Assembly (NCBI GenBank): GCA_026004195.1
Contig: BPIQ01000003.1
Location: 124,001-188,000, forward strand
Source: Candidatus Binatia bacterium
GTDB taxonomy: Bacteria; Desulfobacterota; Binatia; HRBIN30; BPIQ01
DNA: 64,000 nucleotides
Direction: 5' to 3'
Positions 36,482 to 45,507 of the stretch are shown one piece after another; positions within the stretch are counted from its first letter, which is position 1; every line of letters begins with the position of its first letter. The notes beneath the pieces are model-generated. The model had not been told where the DNA came from. It was given only the letters and a program-made list of their open reading frames with translations, and did no database searches. Both the position numbers and the translations under genes were made by a program.

Positions 36482-36512
36482 GTAGCGGTAAAAAATTACC
36501 GCTACTTTTCTT
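36482..36512. terminator. hairpin overlapping the glpD stop codon
   Basis: 10-bp stem GTAGCGGTAA/TTACCGCTAC with a 4-base loop at 36482-36505, followed by TTTTCTT on the plus strand. On the minus strand it includes the glpD TAG. It would terminate plus-strand transcription by the usual rule and stop or protect glpD mRNA less strongly. No plus-strand gene precedes it. Confidence 0.6.
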
Positions 36513-38112
36513 CCCAAAGATCGGAAATCTCGGACTTTAGAAGCTCCCGGAGCCGACAAGCCCCCGAAGGGGCCAGAAGCCCAAGCCGGGTGCGCCTCTC
36601 GAGGATATCCTCGCTCGTCATCGCAAGCTCTTCGGCATGATGGAAGAGGGCTTCGGCAAGGGTCTCCGGCCTTCCCTTCACGAGCGGCGAGAGAAGCCTG
36701 GGGTTACCGTTCACAAAGGCCAAGACATTCCGAGCCCGAGTCCCGTACCGGCTCGCAAGATGCTCGAGGAGGGACAATTCTAAAACAGAGTTATGTTCTG
36801 CCAGCTCTTCTCTCACACTCTCCGGGGGCTCTTTCCCTCCCGGCAGGGGCACCCTTGCACTTACCGAGGATGCTCTCCCCCGTCCGAGCCGCCGTAGAGC
36901 CAAGTCCACCACCTCCTGGGCAACGAGGCGGAATGTCGTGAGCTTCCCCCCTCCGAGTGAAACAAGCCCGGAAGAGCTTTCGAAAATCTTTTCTTCCCTG
37001 GACACCGCAGAAGGGTCGAGTTCTTTTTCGGGCTTCACAAGAGGGCGAAGACCCGCAAAAGAAGAAAGCACGTCCTCGGGCCCCACCTGCGCTCCCGGAA
37101 AGTATGCACGAACCGCCTCGAGCAGGTACTCCACGTCGTCGGCGTCCACCGAGACCGAATCGGGGGAGCCCTCGAAGTACGTATCCGTCGTCCCGACGAG
37201 CGTGGCGCCTTCCCACGGCAGAACGAAAACGATTCGTCCGTCCCGCGGAGAGCGAATGACCACGGCGTTCTTGTTCCCGACCCGCTCGCGGGGCAGAACG
37301 ACGTGCACCCCTTTGCTGAGCCGCAGAACCGGCTCGGCGCGCGGGTCGTCGAGGCGGCGGATCCAGTCGAGCCAGGGCCCCGTCGCGTTCACCACGACCC
37401 TGGCCGAAACGTCGAACACCTGCCCCGAAACTCGGTCCCGGAGTCTCGCTCCTACGATTTTCGGGCCCTCCTTCAGGAACCCTTCGAGAGCTACGTAGTT
37501 GACGGCGACGGCCCCGTGTTCGATGGCCGAGAGCGTCGTCTCGAGCACGAGCCGTGCGTCGTCTGTCCAGGCATCGTAGTAAAGCGCCCCTCCTCGGAGC
37601 CCCTCTGCCCGAAGCCCGGGCTCGAGAGCCAGAAGGCTGCGTACACCCAGCGGACGATGGGCCCGAATGTTCCGGAAAGCCGAAAGGAAATCGTAGGCCA
37701 GCATTCCGAGCTCGAGTCGGAAAAGTCCGATCGGGTCTCCCCGGTAGACCGGAAAGACGAACGCCAGGGGCCGCACCAGGTGGGGGGCGAGCTTTCTCAG
37801 GCGGTCCCGTTCCCGGCAAGCGCTCCGGACCAGACGGAACTCGAATCGCTCGAGATAACGAAGTCCCCCGTGGACGAGCTTCGAAGACTTACTGCTCGTC
37901 CCGCTGGCGAAGTCCCCTTTCTCGACCAGCGCCACCCTCAGGCCGCGTAGGGCGGCGTCTCGGGCAATACCCGCCCCGTTGATGCCTCCCCCGACGACCA
38001 GCAGGTCGAACTCTCCCCCCCGGAGCCTCGCGAGGAGGTTTTCGCGGGAGAGGCTACCTTCCCGGCTCTCCGGCGTCTTTACGAAGGACCGTCCCGTGCC
38101 GGCCGAACTCAT
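36502..38112 (-). CDS. glpD: glycerol-3-phosphate dehydrogenase (FAD)
   Basis: 536 residues. FAD-binding GGGINGAGIARDAALRGLRV, GTSSKSSKLVHGGLRYLERF and the later LGGGKLTTFRLVAQEVVDLA place it in GlpD/GlpA. It oxidises sn-glycerol-3-phosphate to dihydroxyacetone phosphate at the membrane, feeding electrons to quinone. The glycerol kinase gene is 8 kb away. Its ATG overlaps the queE stop as ATGA. The longer in-frame extension upstream runs antisense through queE and is rejected. Confidence 0.93.
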   Translation of the reverse strand: MSSAGTGRSFVKTPESREGSLSRENLLARLRGGEFDLLVVGGGINGAGIARDAALRGLRVALVEKGDFASGTSSKSSKLVHGGLRYLERFEFRLVRSACRERDRLRKLAPHLVRPLAFVFPVYRGDPIGLFRLELGMLAYDFLSAFRNIRAHRPLGVRSLLALEPGLRAEGLRGGALYYDAWTDDARLVLETTLSAIEHGAVAVNYVALEGFLKEGPKIVGARLRDRVSGQVFDVSARVVVNATGPWLDWIRRLDDPRAEPVLRLSKGVHVVLPRERVGNKNAVVIRSPRDGRIVFVLPWEGATLVGTTDTYFEGSPDSVSVDADDVEYLLEAVRAYFPGAQVGPEDVLSSFAGLRPLVKPEKELDPSAVSREEKIFESSSGLVSLGGGKLTTFRLVAQEVVDLALRRLGRGRASSVSARVPLPGGKEPPESVREELAEHNSVLELSLLEHLASRYGTRARNVLAFVNGNPRLLSPLVKGRPETLAEALFHHAEELAMTSEDILERRTRLGLLAPSGACRLRELLKSEISDLWEEK

Positions 38113-38861
38113 CGCCAACCCACCAGCTTGTGTACCTGCGGAGTCACACGGACATCCGCAAGCAACTTCCTTGCCACCGCGTGAAACTCGTCCAGGTAAG
38201 GAGCTCCGGCGGCGGCCTTTCCCATGGGGTCCGAAATCGGTTGGAGAAAAACGGGAATGGAAGGGTCCACTCGAGCAACGAGCGCGGCGGCCTGGAAGAA
38301 TTCCTCGCGGCTCGTCGTGCCGTCCACGGGAATTTTGACGTAGACCCGCCTTTTCCGGGCGAGTCGGAGGAAGGTTTCGTGTTCCTCCCAGAAGGGCCCC
38401 TCGCCGCTGTTCGAGGGAAGCTTGATGTCCATGCTGATCACGTCGAGAAGCTCGACGACCCGCTCGAGTGCCGACCAAAGTACGCCTGCGGTCTCGAGCA
38501 AGCAGGGAACGTCGGGCTTCGAGGCCCGGAGCCACTCCCTCAGGAAACCCGACTGTACGAGCGGCTCGCCTCCCGTGAGGGCGAGAGCGTCCACGGAAGC
38601 CGAGCCCGAGAGGAACTCCTCGACGATCTCGGAAAGTCGCGCAGCGGACAGCGGGTTCGGCGCCAGTGTTTCCCTCCCGTCCGGAAACGTGACCCGGTAT
38701 TGCGGCCCGCGTGTCAAGCTCTCCGGTGTGTCGCAATACCGGCACCGCAGGTTACACCCGGCAAAACGGACGAAAAGGTGGCGCTGCCCGAGAAGGAGGC
38801 CCTCTCCCTGGTAAGAGAGGAAAATCTCGCTCAGATACCCGGAAGATCGAGTTACCTTCAC
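38109..38861 (-). CDS. queE: 7-carboxy-7-deazaguanine synthase
   Basis: 250 residues, radical SAM. The motif CNLRCRYC sits in FVRFAGCNLRCRYCDTPES, and YQGEGLLLGQ and LTGGEPLVQSG are QueE features. It makes the deazapurine core of queuosine from the QueD product. GTG start. The gene sits between the carboxylesterase (15 bases) and glpD (overlap). Confidence 0.9.
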   Translation of the reverse strand: MKVTRSSGYLSEIFLSYQGEGLLLGQRHLFVRFAGCNLRCRYCDTPESLTRGPQYRVTFPDGRETLAPNPLSAARLSEIVEEFLSGSASVDALALTGGEPLVQSGFLREWLRASKPDVPCLLETAGVLWSALERVVELLDVISMDIKLPSNSGEGPFWEEHETFLRLARKRRVYVKIPVDGTTSREEFFQAAALVARVDPSIPVFLQPISDPMGKAAAGAPYLDEFHAVARKLLADVRVTPQVHKLVGWR

Positions 38862-38876
38862 GTCCCGATCACCGAG

Positions 38877-40694
38877 CTAGCTTTTCGAACCGGCCGTTTC
38901 CGGACACCCCATCCGCTCGTACTCCTCGTGTGGAAAACCGCGCCCGAAACCTGCCAGCTCCGCGTAAATGCTACACTTTTTTTCGAGCGAGCGCAGCCTC
39001 GGGTCGGCTCGGAAAAGCGAGAGAACCTTCGAGCGATCGAGTGCGCCGCTCTCGACGCGAAGTCCGCCTCCCTGCGGCGTATCCAAGACGAGAAAGCGCC
39101 GCTCCTCGGCGCCCGCCCAAGGAGGCCACTCCGGAAGGTCCCCCTTGCGGCCTCGACCCGGCAAGCCCTCGTAAGCAAACTCCGCCCAGTACGAGATCGT
39201 CTGCTTCGCCAGGATCCGCCTACCCTCTTCGTTCTCCCTGGTGAAAATCACGTTGGCTGCCTTGCCCAGGTCGAAATGCCCGAAAACGAACGGGATCTCG
39301 AAGCCGTGAGCCGCACCCAGGAGAAAGGCGAGATCCGCTCCCCACAGCCGCGGCTCCTCGTCCCAGTCGAACCGGTAGACGAACACCCCTCGCACACCCG
39401 AGGTGGAAAGCGCGTCGGCAGGCTCGTCGGCACCCCGGGCCTTCCACATCTTGCTCAGGTACTCCGCCACGATCTCGTAGCGCTCGCGGTCCCGGACCCG
39501 CGGAAAAATCCAGAGAACACGCCGCACCCAGCGAGGGTCGCCGAAAAGGAAAAGCTTGTTTTCGTCCCGGTTCGTACCCAGCATGACGGGGACCGGGGCG
39601 GCCGAGGTGGAAAGGGCGCGAAGGGGCGGCTCGTTCGGCAGAAGGGCTCCGTCGGCAAAGACCCGGGGCAAATCCACGAGACCGGTCGGCGGCGCCGGGC
39701 CGTAAGCGGCAAGGATCTCTTCGGCACTCTTCGACCGGAGGTAGGCGCGGATTTCCTCGGCCTCCATCCGGGAGACCTCCCGCTTCGTCCTTTCTCGGCT
39801 CCAGCCCTTCTCCTTCGCGAGAAGCGCCAGGACCACCTCGCCCGAGCTCTTCGGATGGCCCGGCGGGTGGCCGTCCTCGAGATTTTCTCCGGATTCGGGG
39901 GTCGCGAACCAGAGCCCCCCACTCTGCACGATCGCCCTCTCGAAAAGCCCCCGTGCGCGAGGGCTCAGGAGCAACGCGAAGACATTCGTCCCGCCCGCCG
40001 ACTCCCCGAACACCGTCACATTCCGCGGATCGCCGCCGAACGAAGCGATGTTCGCGCGCACCCACTCGAGCGCACGGATCAAGTCGAGGAGGGCGAAGTT
40101 TCCCGACTGCTCGAACGGGTCCGTGCTTTCGGACCGAAGAGCGGCGTGCCGGAACCATCCGAACGGCCCGAGGCGGTAGTTGAGGGTGACGACGACCACG
40201 TCCCCCGTGGAAGCCAGATTTCCTCCGTCGTAAAAAGCCCCGTGTCCTACGGTGTTCCCGCCGCCGTGGATCCACACCATCACGGGGAGTTTTGCTCGCC
40301 TGCTTTCGGCGGAGTCCGCAGCGGGCGCCCAGACGTTCAGGTAAAGACAGTCCTCGCTGCCGACCACGGTACCGGGCTTCGCGCCCTCCACGCCTCCGAA
40401 AAGGCTACCGTACTGGACACACGGGCTCGGGGCTCGCAGGCACTCTCTCACACCGGTCCACCGTGACGGCGGCAGCGGCGCGCGCCAGCGTAAACTCCCC
40501 TTGGGTGGCTCGGCGTAAGGAATGCCGAGCCAGACGTACGAACCGTAGCGGCCGCGGAAGCCCACGACCTCTCCGCTTTCCGTACTCCTCCGCGCCGCCG
40601 GCTCGGGAGCGATATGCGGCCTCGGGCCCCCGCACCCCGGCCCATGAAGAGCCGCCAAAAGAAGCACGCAGATGCGCCATTGCCGCAATCGCAT
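38877..40694 (-). CDS. type B carboxylesterase, exported
   Basis: 605 residues. An N-terminal hydrophobic leader (ICVLLLAALHGPGC) may be a signal peptide or a weak lipobox. Catalytic Ser is in FGESAGGTNV; Glu and His follow in the usual spacing (DENKLFLFG and AAHGFEIPFVFG). EDCLYLNVWAP and WIHGGGNTVG (oxyanion) are family hallmarks. It hydrolyses esters outside the cytoplasm; substrate unknown. It is probably in one transcript with queE. Confidence 0.88.
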   Translation of the reverse strand: MRLRQWRICVLLLAALHGPGCGGPRPHIAPEPAARRSTESGEVVGFRGRYGSYVWLGIPYAEPPKGSLRWRAPLPPSRWTGVRECLRAPSPCVQYGSLFGGVEGAKPGTVVGSEDCLYLNVWAPAADSAESRRAKLPVMVWIHGGGNTVGHGAFYDGGNLASTGDVVVVTLNYRLGPFGWFRHAALRSESTDPFEQSGNFALLDLIRALEWVRANIASFGGDPRNVTVFGESAGGTNVFALLLSPRARGLFERAIVQSGGLWFATPESGENLEDGHPPGHPKSSGEVVLALLAKEKGWSRERTKREVSRMEAEEIRAYLRSKSAEEILAAYGPAPPTGLVDLPRVFADGALLPNEPPLRALSTSAAPVPVMLGTNRDENKLFLFGDPRWVRRVLWIFPRVRDRERYEIVAEYLSKMWKARGADEPADALSTSGVRGVFVYRFDWDEEPRLWGADLAFLLGAAHGFEIPFVFGHFDLGKAANVIFTRENEEGRRILAKQTISYWAEFAYEGLPGRGRKGDLPEWPPWAGAEERRFLVLDTPQGGGLRVESGALDRSKVLSLFRADPRLRSLEKKCSIYAELAGFGRGFPHEEYERMGCPETAGSKS

Positions 40695-40749
40695 CGAACT
40701 CCCCCGCCCGGCTCACGGTGCCCGAAGAACACTCCACGGGCAAACGGGC

Positions 40750-41967
40750 CTACGGGGCACCTCTCTCGAGGAGCGCGATCTTGAGATCCATCACATTCGT
40801 GCCTGTCGGCCCGGGCTGAAAGAGGTCCCCGAGGAGTTCGAAAAACGTGTAAGAGTCGTTTTCCGCGAGAAAAGCGTCCGGATCGAGCCCCTTCTCGCGA
40901 GCTCGCCGCAACGTCGACCCGTCGACGAAAGCCCCGGCCGCGTCCGTGGGTCCGTCGATCCCGTCCGTTCCCGCGCTCAGCACCCGAACCGGCAAGCCGT
41001 CGATCGCGGGAGCGAGCGCGAGGGCGAACTCCTGATTGCGACCCCCTCGTCCTCGACCCCGCACTTCCACGGTGGTTTCTCCGCCTGCCAGAAGACAGAC
41101 CTTGTCTTCCCCGCTTGCGACGAGGTCGACCAACCGCCGGGCGAATTCCCCCGCCGCCCTCCGGGTGTCGCCCACGAGAGGGCTCGGCTCGACGAAAACC
41201 CTCCACCCCTTCTCCTCGGCCTTCCGCCGGGCGGCGCCGAGCGCATCGCGATTGGAGCCGACGACGATGGCTTTGCCCCGCGATGCCGCCGCCTCCCAGG
41301 GCTTGAGCGTCTCCCAGACTTGCCCCTCGCAGCCCGCCCGGACGAGCTTCGCGACGCGTTCGGGAACCCTTCCCCAGAGGCCGTAGGAATCGAACACCCA
41401 CGCCACGTCCTCGAAGGTCGACGGGTCGGCCACGCCCGGACCCGAGCCCACGACGGACGGGTCGTCACCCACGACATCCGAAAGGACGAGGCTCCACACC
41501 GAAGCTTTCGTGTGCCGCAAAAGGCCGCCTCCCTTGACTTCGGAAAGATGTTTTCGAACGGCATTGACCTGGGCGATGTCCGCCCCGGAGTCGAGCAAAA
41601 GTCGGTTCGTCTCGATTTTTTCCGCGAGCGAAAGGGGAGCACGCGGAAAGACGAAGAGACTCGACGCACCCCCACTCAGGAGCAGAAGGAGCGAAGTGTC
41701 CGGCCGGAGCGCCGCCACTCGGCGGACGACCTCGCGTGTAGCCCGGAAGCCGCGCTCGTCGGGCAGGGGATGCGAGGCGTGACGGACGTCGAACGCCCCG
41801 AGTCGTGTGTCGTGCCCGTCGGGCAGGATGGCGAATCCCCAGCCGATTCGGTCCGGCGGCAGGACCTCGAGGGATGCCCGGGCCATCGCCCCTGCGGCCT
41901 TCCCCACCGCGAGAACGCACGCCCGCTCTCCGAGGGGAACCGTTTCGCCCTCCCGACCTCGGGCCAC
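40750..41967 (-). CDS. glycerate 2-kinase (GckA/TtuD-type), start uncertain
   Basis: 405 residues from a GTG at 41967. It has the DUF4147 N-domain (LAVGKAAGAMARASLEVLP, LLSGGASSLFVFP, RKHLSEVKGGGLL) and a MOFRL domain (LLAGGETTVEVRGRGRGGRN). It phosphorylates D-glycerate to 2-phosphoglycerate. About 35 further residues of family-like sequence (LLEELFFEAVGAVEPASLVR) lie in frame just upstream, but no ATG, GTG or TTG precedes them before the dksA stop. Either a rare start codon is used or the true N-terminus has been damaged. glpD and glpK nearby give a glycerol/glycerate theme. Confidence 0.85.
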   Translation of the reverse strand: MARGREGETVPLGERACVLAVGKAAGAMARASLEVLPPDRIGWGFAILPDGHDTRLGAFDVRHASHPLPDERGFRATREVVRRVAALRPDTSLLLLLSGGASSLFVFPRAPLSLAEKIETNRLLLDSGADIAQVNAVRKHLSEVKGGGLLRHTKASVWSLVLSDVVGDDPSVVGSGPGVADPSTFEDVAWVFDSYGLWGRVPERVAKLVRAGCEGQVWETLKPWEAAASRGKAIVVGSNRDALGAARRKAEEKGWRVFVEPSPLVGDTRRAAGEFARRLVDLVASGEDKVCLLAGGETTVEVRGRGRGGRNQEFALALAPAIDGLPVRVLSAGTDGIDGPTDAAGAFVDGSTLRRAREKGLDPDAFLAENDSYTFFELLGDLFQPGPTGTNVMDLKIALLERGAP

Positions 41968-42067
41968 GGGACGGCCCCCCTCGATCCCGAGAGCGCCCCG
42001 AACGAGACTCGCCGGCTCGACCGCGCCGACAGCTTCGAAGAAAAGCTCTTCGAGAAGGGCCCGCGTC

Positions 42068-42496
42068 CTAGGAGTTCTCCTCGTCGAGATCCGTGGCGCC
42101 GAGCTTGCGGTACAGCCGATCTTCCTGCTGCACGGAGCGGGTCAGCTTGGCTTCCCGCTCTCGCTCCTGCTGGCAGCTCACGCAGAGACGGGTGAAGGGT
42201 AGCGCCTCGAGACGCCCTTGCGCGATCTCCCCTTCGCAGTCCTCGCAAATCCCGTAGGTCCCGTTCTCGATCCGTTCGAGGGCATCCTCGATGGCCTGGA
42301 GCTTTTCGCGCTCTCGGTCGCTGAGAATGAAGTGGATCTCGCGGTCGCGTTCCTCGCTCGCGAGATCGTAAGCGTCCATGGCCTCGTCCTTGCGCCCTTC
42401 CCTACCCTCGCGAAGATCCTGGTCGATCTCCCGCAGGAGCTGCTTTTTCAACTCGAGGAGCCGTTGCTTCTGGGCCTTCAGAAAAGCCTTGCGCAT
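42068..42496 (-). CDS. dksA: DksA/TraR zinc-finger transcription factor
   Basis: 142 residues. Coiled-coil N-terminal half and C4 zinc finger CEDC...CVSC in GICEDCEGEIAQGRLEALPF. The Asp-containing coiled-coil tip (DLASEERDREI) is present. It binds RNA polymerase with ppGpp to adjust rRNA and stress transcription. It lies 32 bases after rimO on the same strand; its stop is close to the glycerate kinase frame. Confidence 0.9.
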   Translation of the reverse strand: MRKAFLKAQKQRLLELKKQLLREIDQDLREGREGRKDEAMDAYDLASEERDREIHFILSDREREKLQAIEDALERIENGTYGICEDCEGEIAQGRLEALPFTRLCVSCQQEREREAKLTRSVQQEDRLYRKLGATDLDEENS

Positions 42497-42528
42497 GGGG
42501 CTACCCCCTTTCCGAAAGGGCCGCGACA

Positions 42529-43872
42529 TTAGAGAGCCGGGGCTCCCGTGTCAACACGGTCCTCGACACGCGCCCAGAGGTCGTACGTCGAGGCCCGGTC
42601 GATTCTCGCCCGGACGAAGGACCCGGGCCGCGCCGTGCCCCGAAGATAGACGACACCGTCGACTTCCGGGGCCTGGGTCGCAAGCCTCCCGTAGAGCCGT
42701 CCCCGCTCGTCCTCCCCGCAGACGAGCACCGTGACGGCGGAGCCCACCATGGCGGCATTCTGCTCGGCCGAAATCCGCGCCTGTTCCTCCACGAGCCGGC
42801 GAAGGCGTGCCCGCGCCACCTTTTTGGGGACCTGGTCGGGAAAGCTCGCCGCTTCGGTCCCCTCCTCGGCCGAGTAGGGAAAGACCCCGAGGCGATCGAA
42901 ACGGGCCTCCCGGACGAAGTCCAGGAGGATTTCGAAGTCTTCTTCGGTCTCGCCGGGGAAACCCACGAGGAACGTGGTGCGGATCGCCACGCCGGGGATT
43001 TCGTTCCGAATGCGCGCGACGAGCCGCCGGAGCGCCGCACCGCTTTTCTCCCGGCGCATCCTCCGGAGCACCCTGTCACTCGCGTGCTGCAGGGGCACGT
43101 CCACGTACGGGCACACCCTCGGTTCCTCCGCGATGGCCCGCAAAAGTTCCGTGTCGATCGCACTCGGGTAGAGGTAGAGGAGGCGGATCCAGGCGATTCC
43201 CTCCACTCTCGCGAGCTCCCGCACCAGCCGGGCGAGCCCGACCCCCTCCCGCAGGTCACGCCCGTAGGCGGTGAGGTCCTGAGCCACCAGGTTGACCTCC
43301 ACCACTCCGTCCGCGGCGAGCCGCTCCGCCTCCTCCAAAATGGAATCGAGGGGGCGGCTCCGTTGCCGGCCGCGAATCTTGGGGATGATACAGAACGAAC
43401 AACGGCGGTTGCAGCCCTCGGAAACCTTGAGATACGCGCTGAAAAAAGGCCCGGTCCTGAGCCTCGGCAGGCCGAGGTCGGGCAAGAAGTGGGCGGGACG
43501 CCCGTATCGGGAGGGCAGGTTGGGGTACCGTCCCTCGAGCAGGTCGGTCAGCCGCGGAAAATCTCCGGTCCCGAGGAACGCGTCGACTTCGGGGAGCAGG
43601 CCCGCGAGCTCGGGGCCGTAGCGCTGGGCGAGGCACCCCGTCACGACGATCTTCTTCCCGGGGTCGAGCTCCTTGTGGCGGCCGAGTTCCAGGATGGCGT
43701 CGATGGACTCTTTTTTGGCGGCCTCGACGAAAGCACAGGTGTTCACGACACAAACGTCGGCCGCAGCGGGGTCGAGAACGAACTCGGCCCCGGCCTGCGC
43801 GAGAAGCCCGAGCATGACCTCGCTGTCGACGAGGTTTTTCGGGCACCCGAGGCTCTGGAAGTAGACTTTCAT
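42529..43872 (-). CDS. rimO: ribosomal protein S12 methylthiotransferase
   Basis: 447 residues. The UPF0004 domain starts KVYFQSLGCPKNLVDSEVML; the radical SAM cluster CNRRCSFC follows in KVSEGCNRRCSFCIIPKIRG, and a C-terminal TRAM domain (VYLRGTARPGSFVRARID). It methylthiolates Asp of ribosomal protein S12. ATG at 43872 overlaps the nuclease-like gene by four bases (ATGA). Confidence 0.95.
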   Translation of the reverse strand: MKVYFQSLGCPKNLVDSEVMLGLLAQAGAEFVLDPAAADVCVVNTCAFVEAAKKESIDAILELGRHKELDPGKKIVVTGCLAQRYGPELAGLLPEVDAFLGTGDFPRLTDLLEGRYPNLPSRYGRPAHFLPDLGLPRLRTGPFFSAYLKVSEGCNRRCSFCIIPKIRGRQRSRPLDSILEEAERLAADGVVEVNLVAQDLTAYGRDLREGVGLARLVRELARVEGIAWIRLLYLYPSAIDTELLRAIAEEPRVCPYVDVPLQHASDRVLRRMRREKSGAALRRLVARIRNEIPGVAIRTTFLVGFPGETEEDFEILLDFVREARFDRLGVFPYSAEEGTEAASFPDQVPKKVARARLRRLVEEQARISAEQNAAMVGSAVTVLVCGEDERGRLYGRLATQAPEVDGVVYLRGTARPGSFVRARIDRASTYDLWARVEDRVDTGAPAL

Positions 43873-44522
43873 CCCTGCCCGAGCCCGCCACGATAACCAT
43901 TGCGAGCCCCCGGGGCAACGGAATCCCCGGCCCCCCCTTCCTGGAAACCGGCGACGAGCTCGCCCAGAGTGTCGCGGTCGACGAGAAGGCAGCCATTCGC
44001 CCGAGCCAGCTCGCGCGCGCCGCGGGTGAAGTACGACGTCGTGACCACCATGGCATCCTGGCACCCGTAGAGGGCCTTGGCGGCGACCGCTTCGGCCACG
44101 GCGTCGTTGGGAACGGGCCTCCGGTACCGCTTGACCTGACACGCGATCCGCCGCCCGTCTTTCTCGAGAACGAGATCGCACCCCTGGTCGCCGGCACCGC
44201 CGGTGCGCTCCACCCGGTACCCGTAGAAGGAGTAGAGCCGTGCCACGTAACGCTCGAAGGTTCGCCCGTCCATCCGGTCCACGTCCGCGAGCGTGAGCGC
44301 CCGAAGACGCCGCTCCTCGCGAAGCCGGCGGAGGTAGGCCCGGTAGGCGGACACCCCCCCGAGCAACACGAGCCCCAGGACCCAGAGAGGCCACGCGGGG
44401 AGCACCACCTCGAGGAACACGACGAGCAAGAGGACGAGCAAAAGGTCCCCGAGATCCCCCTTGCGAACCCTCCTTCTCCCGAAGCTCCGCCCGAACCGAA
44501 ACGGGTTGCGTCGACGCGGCAT
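43869..44522 (-). CDS. membrane-anchored Mrr-like restriction endonuclease-fold protein
   Basis: 217 residues. Basic N-terminus, then one or two membrane helices (LLLVLLLVVFLEVVLPAWPL, VLGLVLLGG), then a PD-(D/E)xK Mrr_cat domain: MDGRTFERYVARLYSFYGY, the catalytic GDQGCDLVLEKDGRRIACQV with Asp and QVK, and KALYGCQDAMVVTTSYFT. The family cleaves DNA; a membrane anchor suggests DNA uptake, defence or repair at the envelope. It precedes rimO with a four-base overlap, an unrelated pairing. Confidence 0.82.
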   Translation of the reverse strand: MPRRRNPFRFGRSFGRRRVRKGDLGDLLLVLLLVVFLEVVLPAWPLWVLGLVLLGGVSAYRAYLRRLREERRLRALTLADVDRMDGRTFERYVARLYSFYGYRVERTGGAGDQGCDLVLEKDGRRIACQVKRYRRPVPNDAVAEAVAAKALYGCQDAMVVTTSYFTRGARELARANGCLLVDRDTLGELVAGFQEGGAGDSVAPGARNGYRGGLGQG

Positions 44523-44616
44523 CGCGAGCTCCTACCTTTCTCGGGCCAGCTCCGGACGGAAGTCAAACTCCCGGGCTTTTTGCACCCCCGCCCCGGCCGC
44601 GCTAAAAGTGGCTGCC

Positions 44617-45399
44617 ATGAGGTGGGGTGTCGCGGTTGCGGTCGTGGTCGTGGCGGGCGCCTGTAGCTTTCTTTCACCCCGGGAAAGCTGGCGTGCGACC
44701 GAACGGCGCGTGGACGAGCTCACCGCGCAGGGGCGGTACCGCGAAGCGCTCGAACTCCAGCAGTGGATCGTGGCGCACGCCTTCGAGCGTGCCCCCGAGG
44801 AAGAGCAGACACCGGAAAAGGAAGCCCGACGGGTCTACCGCCTGGCCGATCTCTACGGCCGGACGGGAGATACCGTCCGCGCTCTCGAAGCCTACCGCGA
44901 AGTCTTGCGCCTCGCCCCGGACCGGCTCGAAGACGTGCTCGTCGGAATCGACCTGCTCCCGCTGCCCGAAGAAGAGCGCGACGCCATCATGGAAACGTTC
45001 GTCCGCAACGCGCTGGCCATCGAGCCAGGGCTCGTCCTGCCCGGCCAGGACTCGAGCGGATGCTGGACGTATCGGGTCGAACAGGTGCAGGTCCGCCGGA
45101 TCGTCACCCGCAACTCGCAAGAAGGTCTCGAGAAAGTCGTGACCTACGACGTCCGCCCCTGGCTCTACGACGCGCGGAACAAAACGTGGCGCCCCGAGGG
45201 CAGCTGGCGGACGGATGCAGGCTCGGAGGTACTCGGGCCGGGCCGTGTCGAGAATCCGCGTTTTCACGCGATGCTGGATGCGGACGGGGGATTTTTCGCG
45301 GAGGGCCCGATCCCGCCGTGCCACCAGGAGGCCTGGGCCGGCCCCTACGACCGGACGAGACGTCGGATTTTCGTGGCGAAGAGGCTCCCCGGGTCCTGA
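44617..45399 (+). CDS. putative lipoprotein with TPR-like repeat
   Basis: 260 residues; hydrophobic leader with lipobox VVVAGAC (Cys16). Residues 30-120 are helical and TPR-like (YREALELQQWIVAHAF, TVRALEAYREVLRLAPDRLE); the rest is beta-rich with YRVEQVQVRRIVTRNSQ. Probably an envelope scaffold protein; no family recognised. ATG at 44617, divergent from the nuclease-like gene. Confidence 0.6.
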   Translation: MRWGVAVAVVVVAGACSFLSPRESWRATERRVDELTAQGRYREALELQQWIVAHAFERAPEEEQTPEKEARRVYRLADLYGRTGDTVRALEAYREVLRLAPDRLEDVLVGIDLLPLPEEERDAIMETFVRNALAIEPGLVLPGQDSSGCWTYRVEQVQVRRIVTRNSQEGLEKVVTYDVRPWLYDARNKTWRPEGSWRTDAGSEVLGPGRVENPRFHAMLDADGGFFAEGPIPPCHQEAWAGPYDRTRRRIFVAKRLPGS

Positions 45400-45507
45400 C
45401 CGGAAGCCGGGTTGCACTCCCCGGCGGGCTCGGGCTATAAGCGCTGCGGGCCTCTGGGGGGAAGCAAGAGTACTCGGGTGCTGCGGGGCTGGCGAGGCCC
45501 GGGGGTC

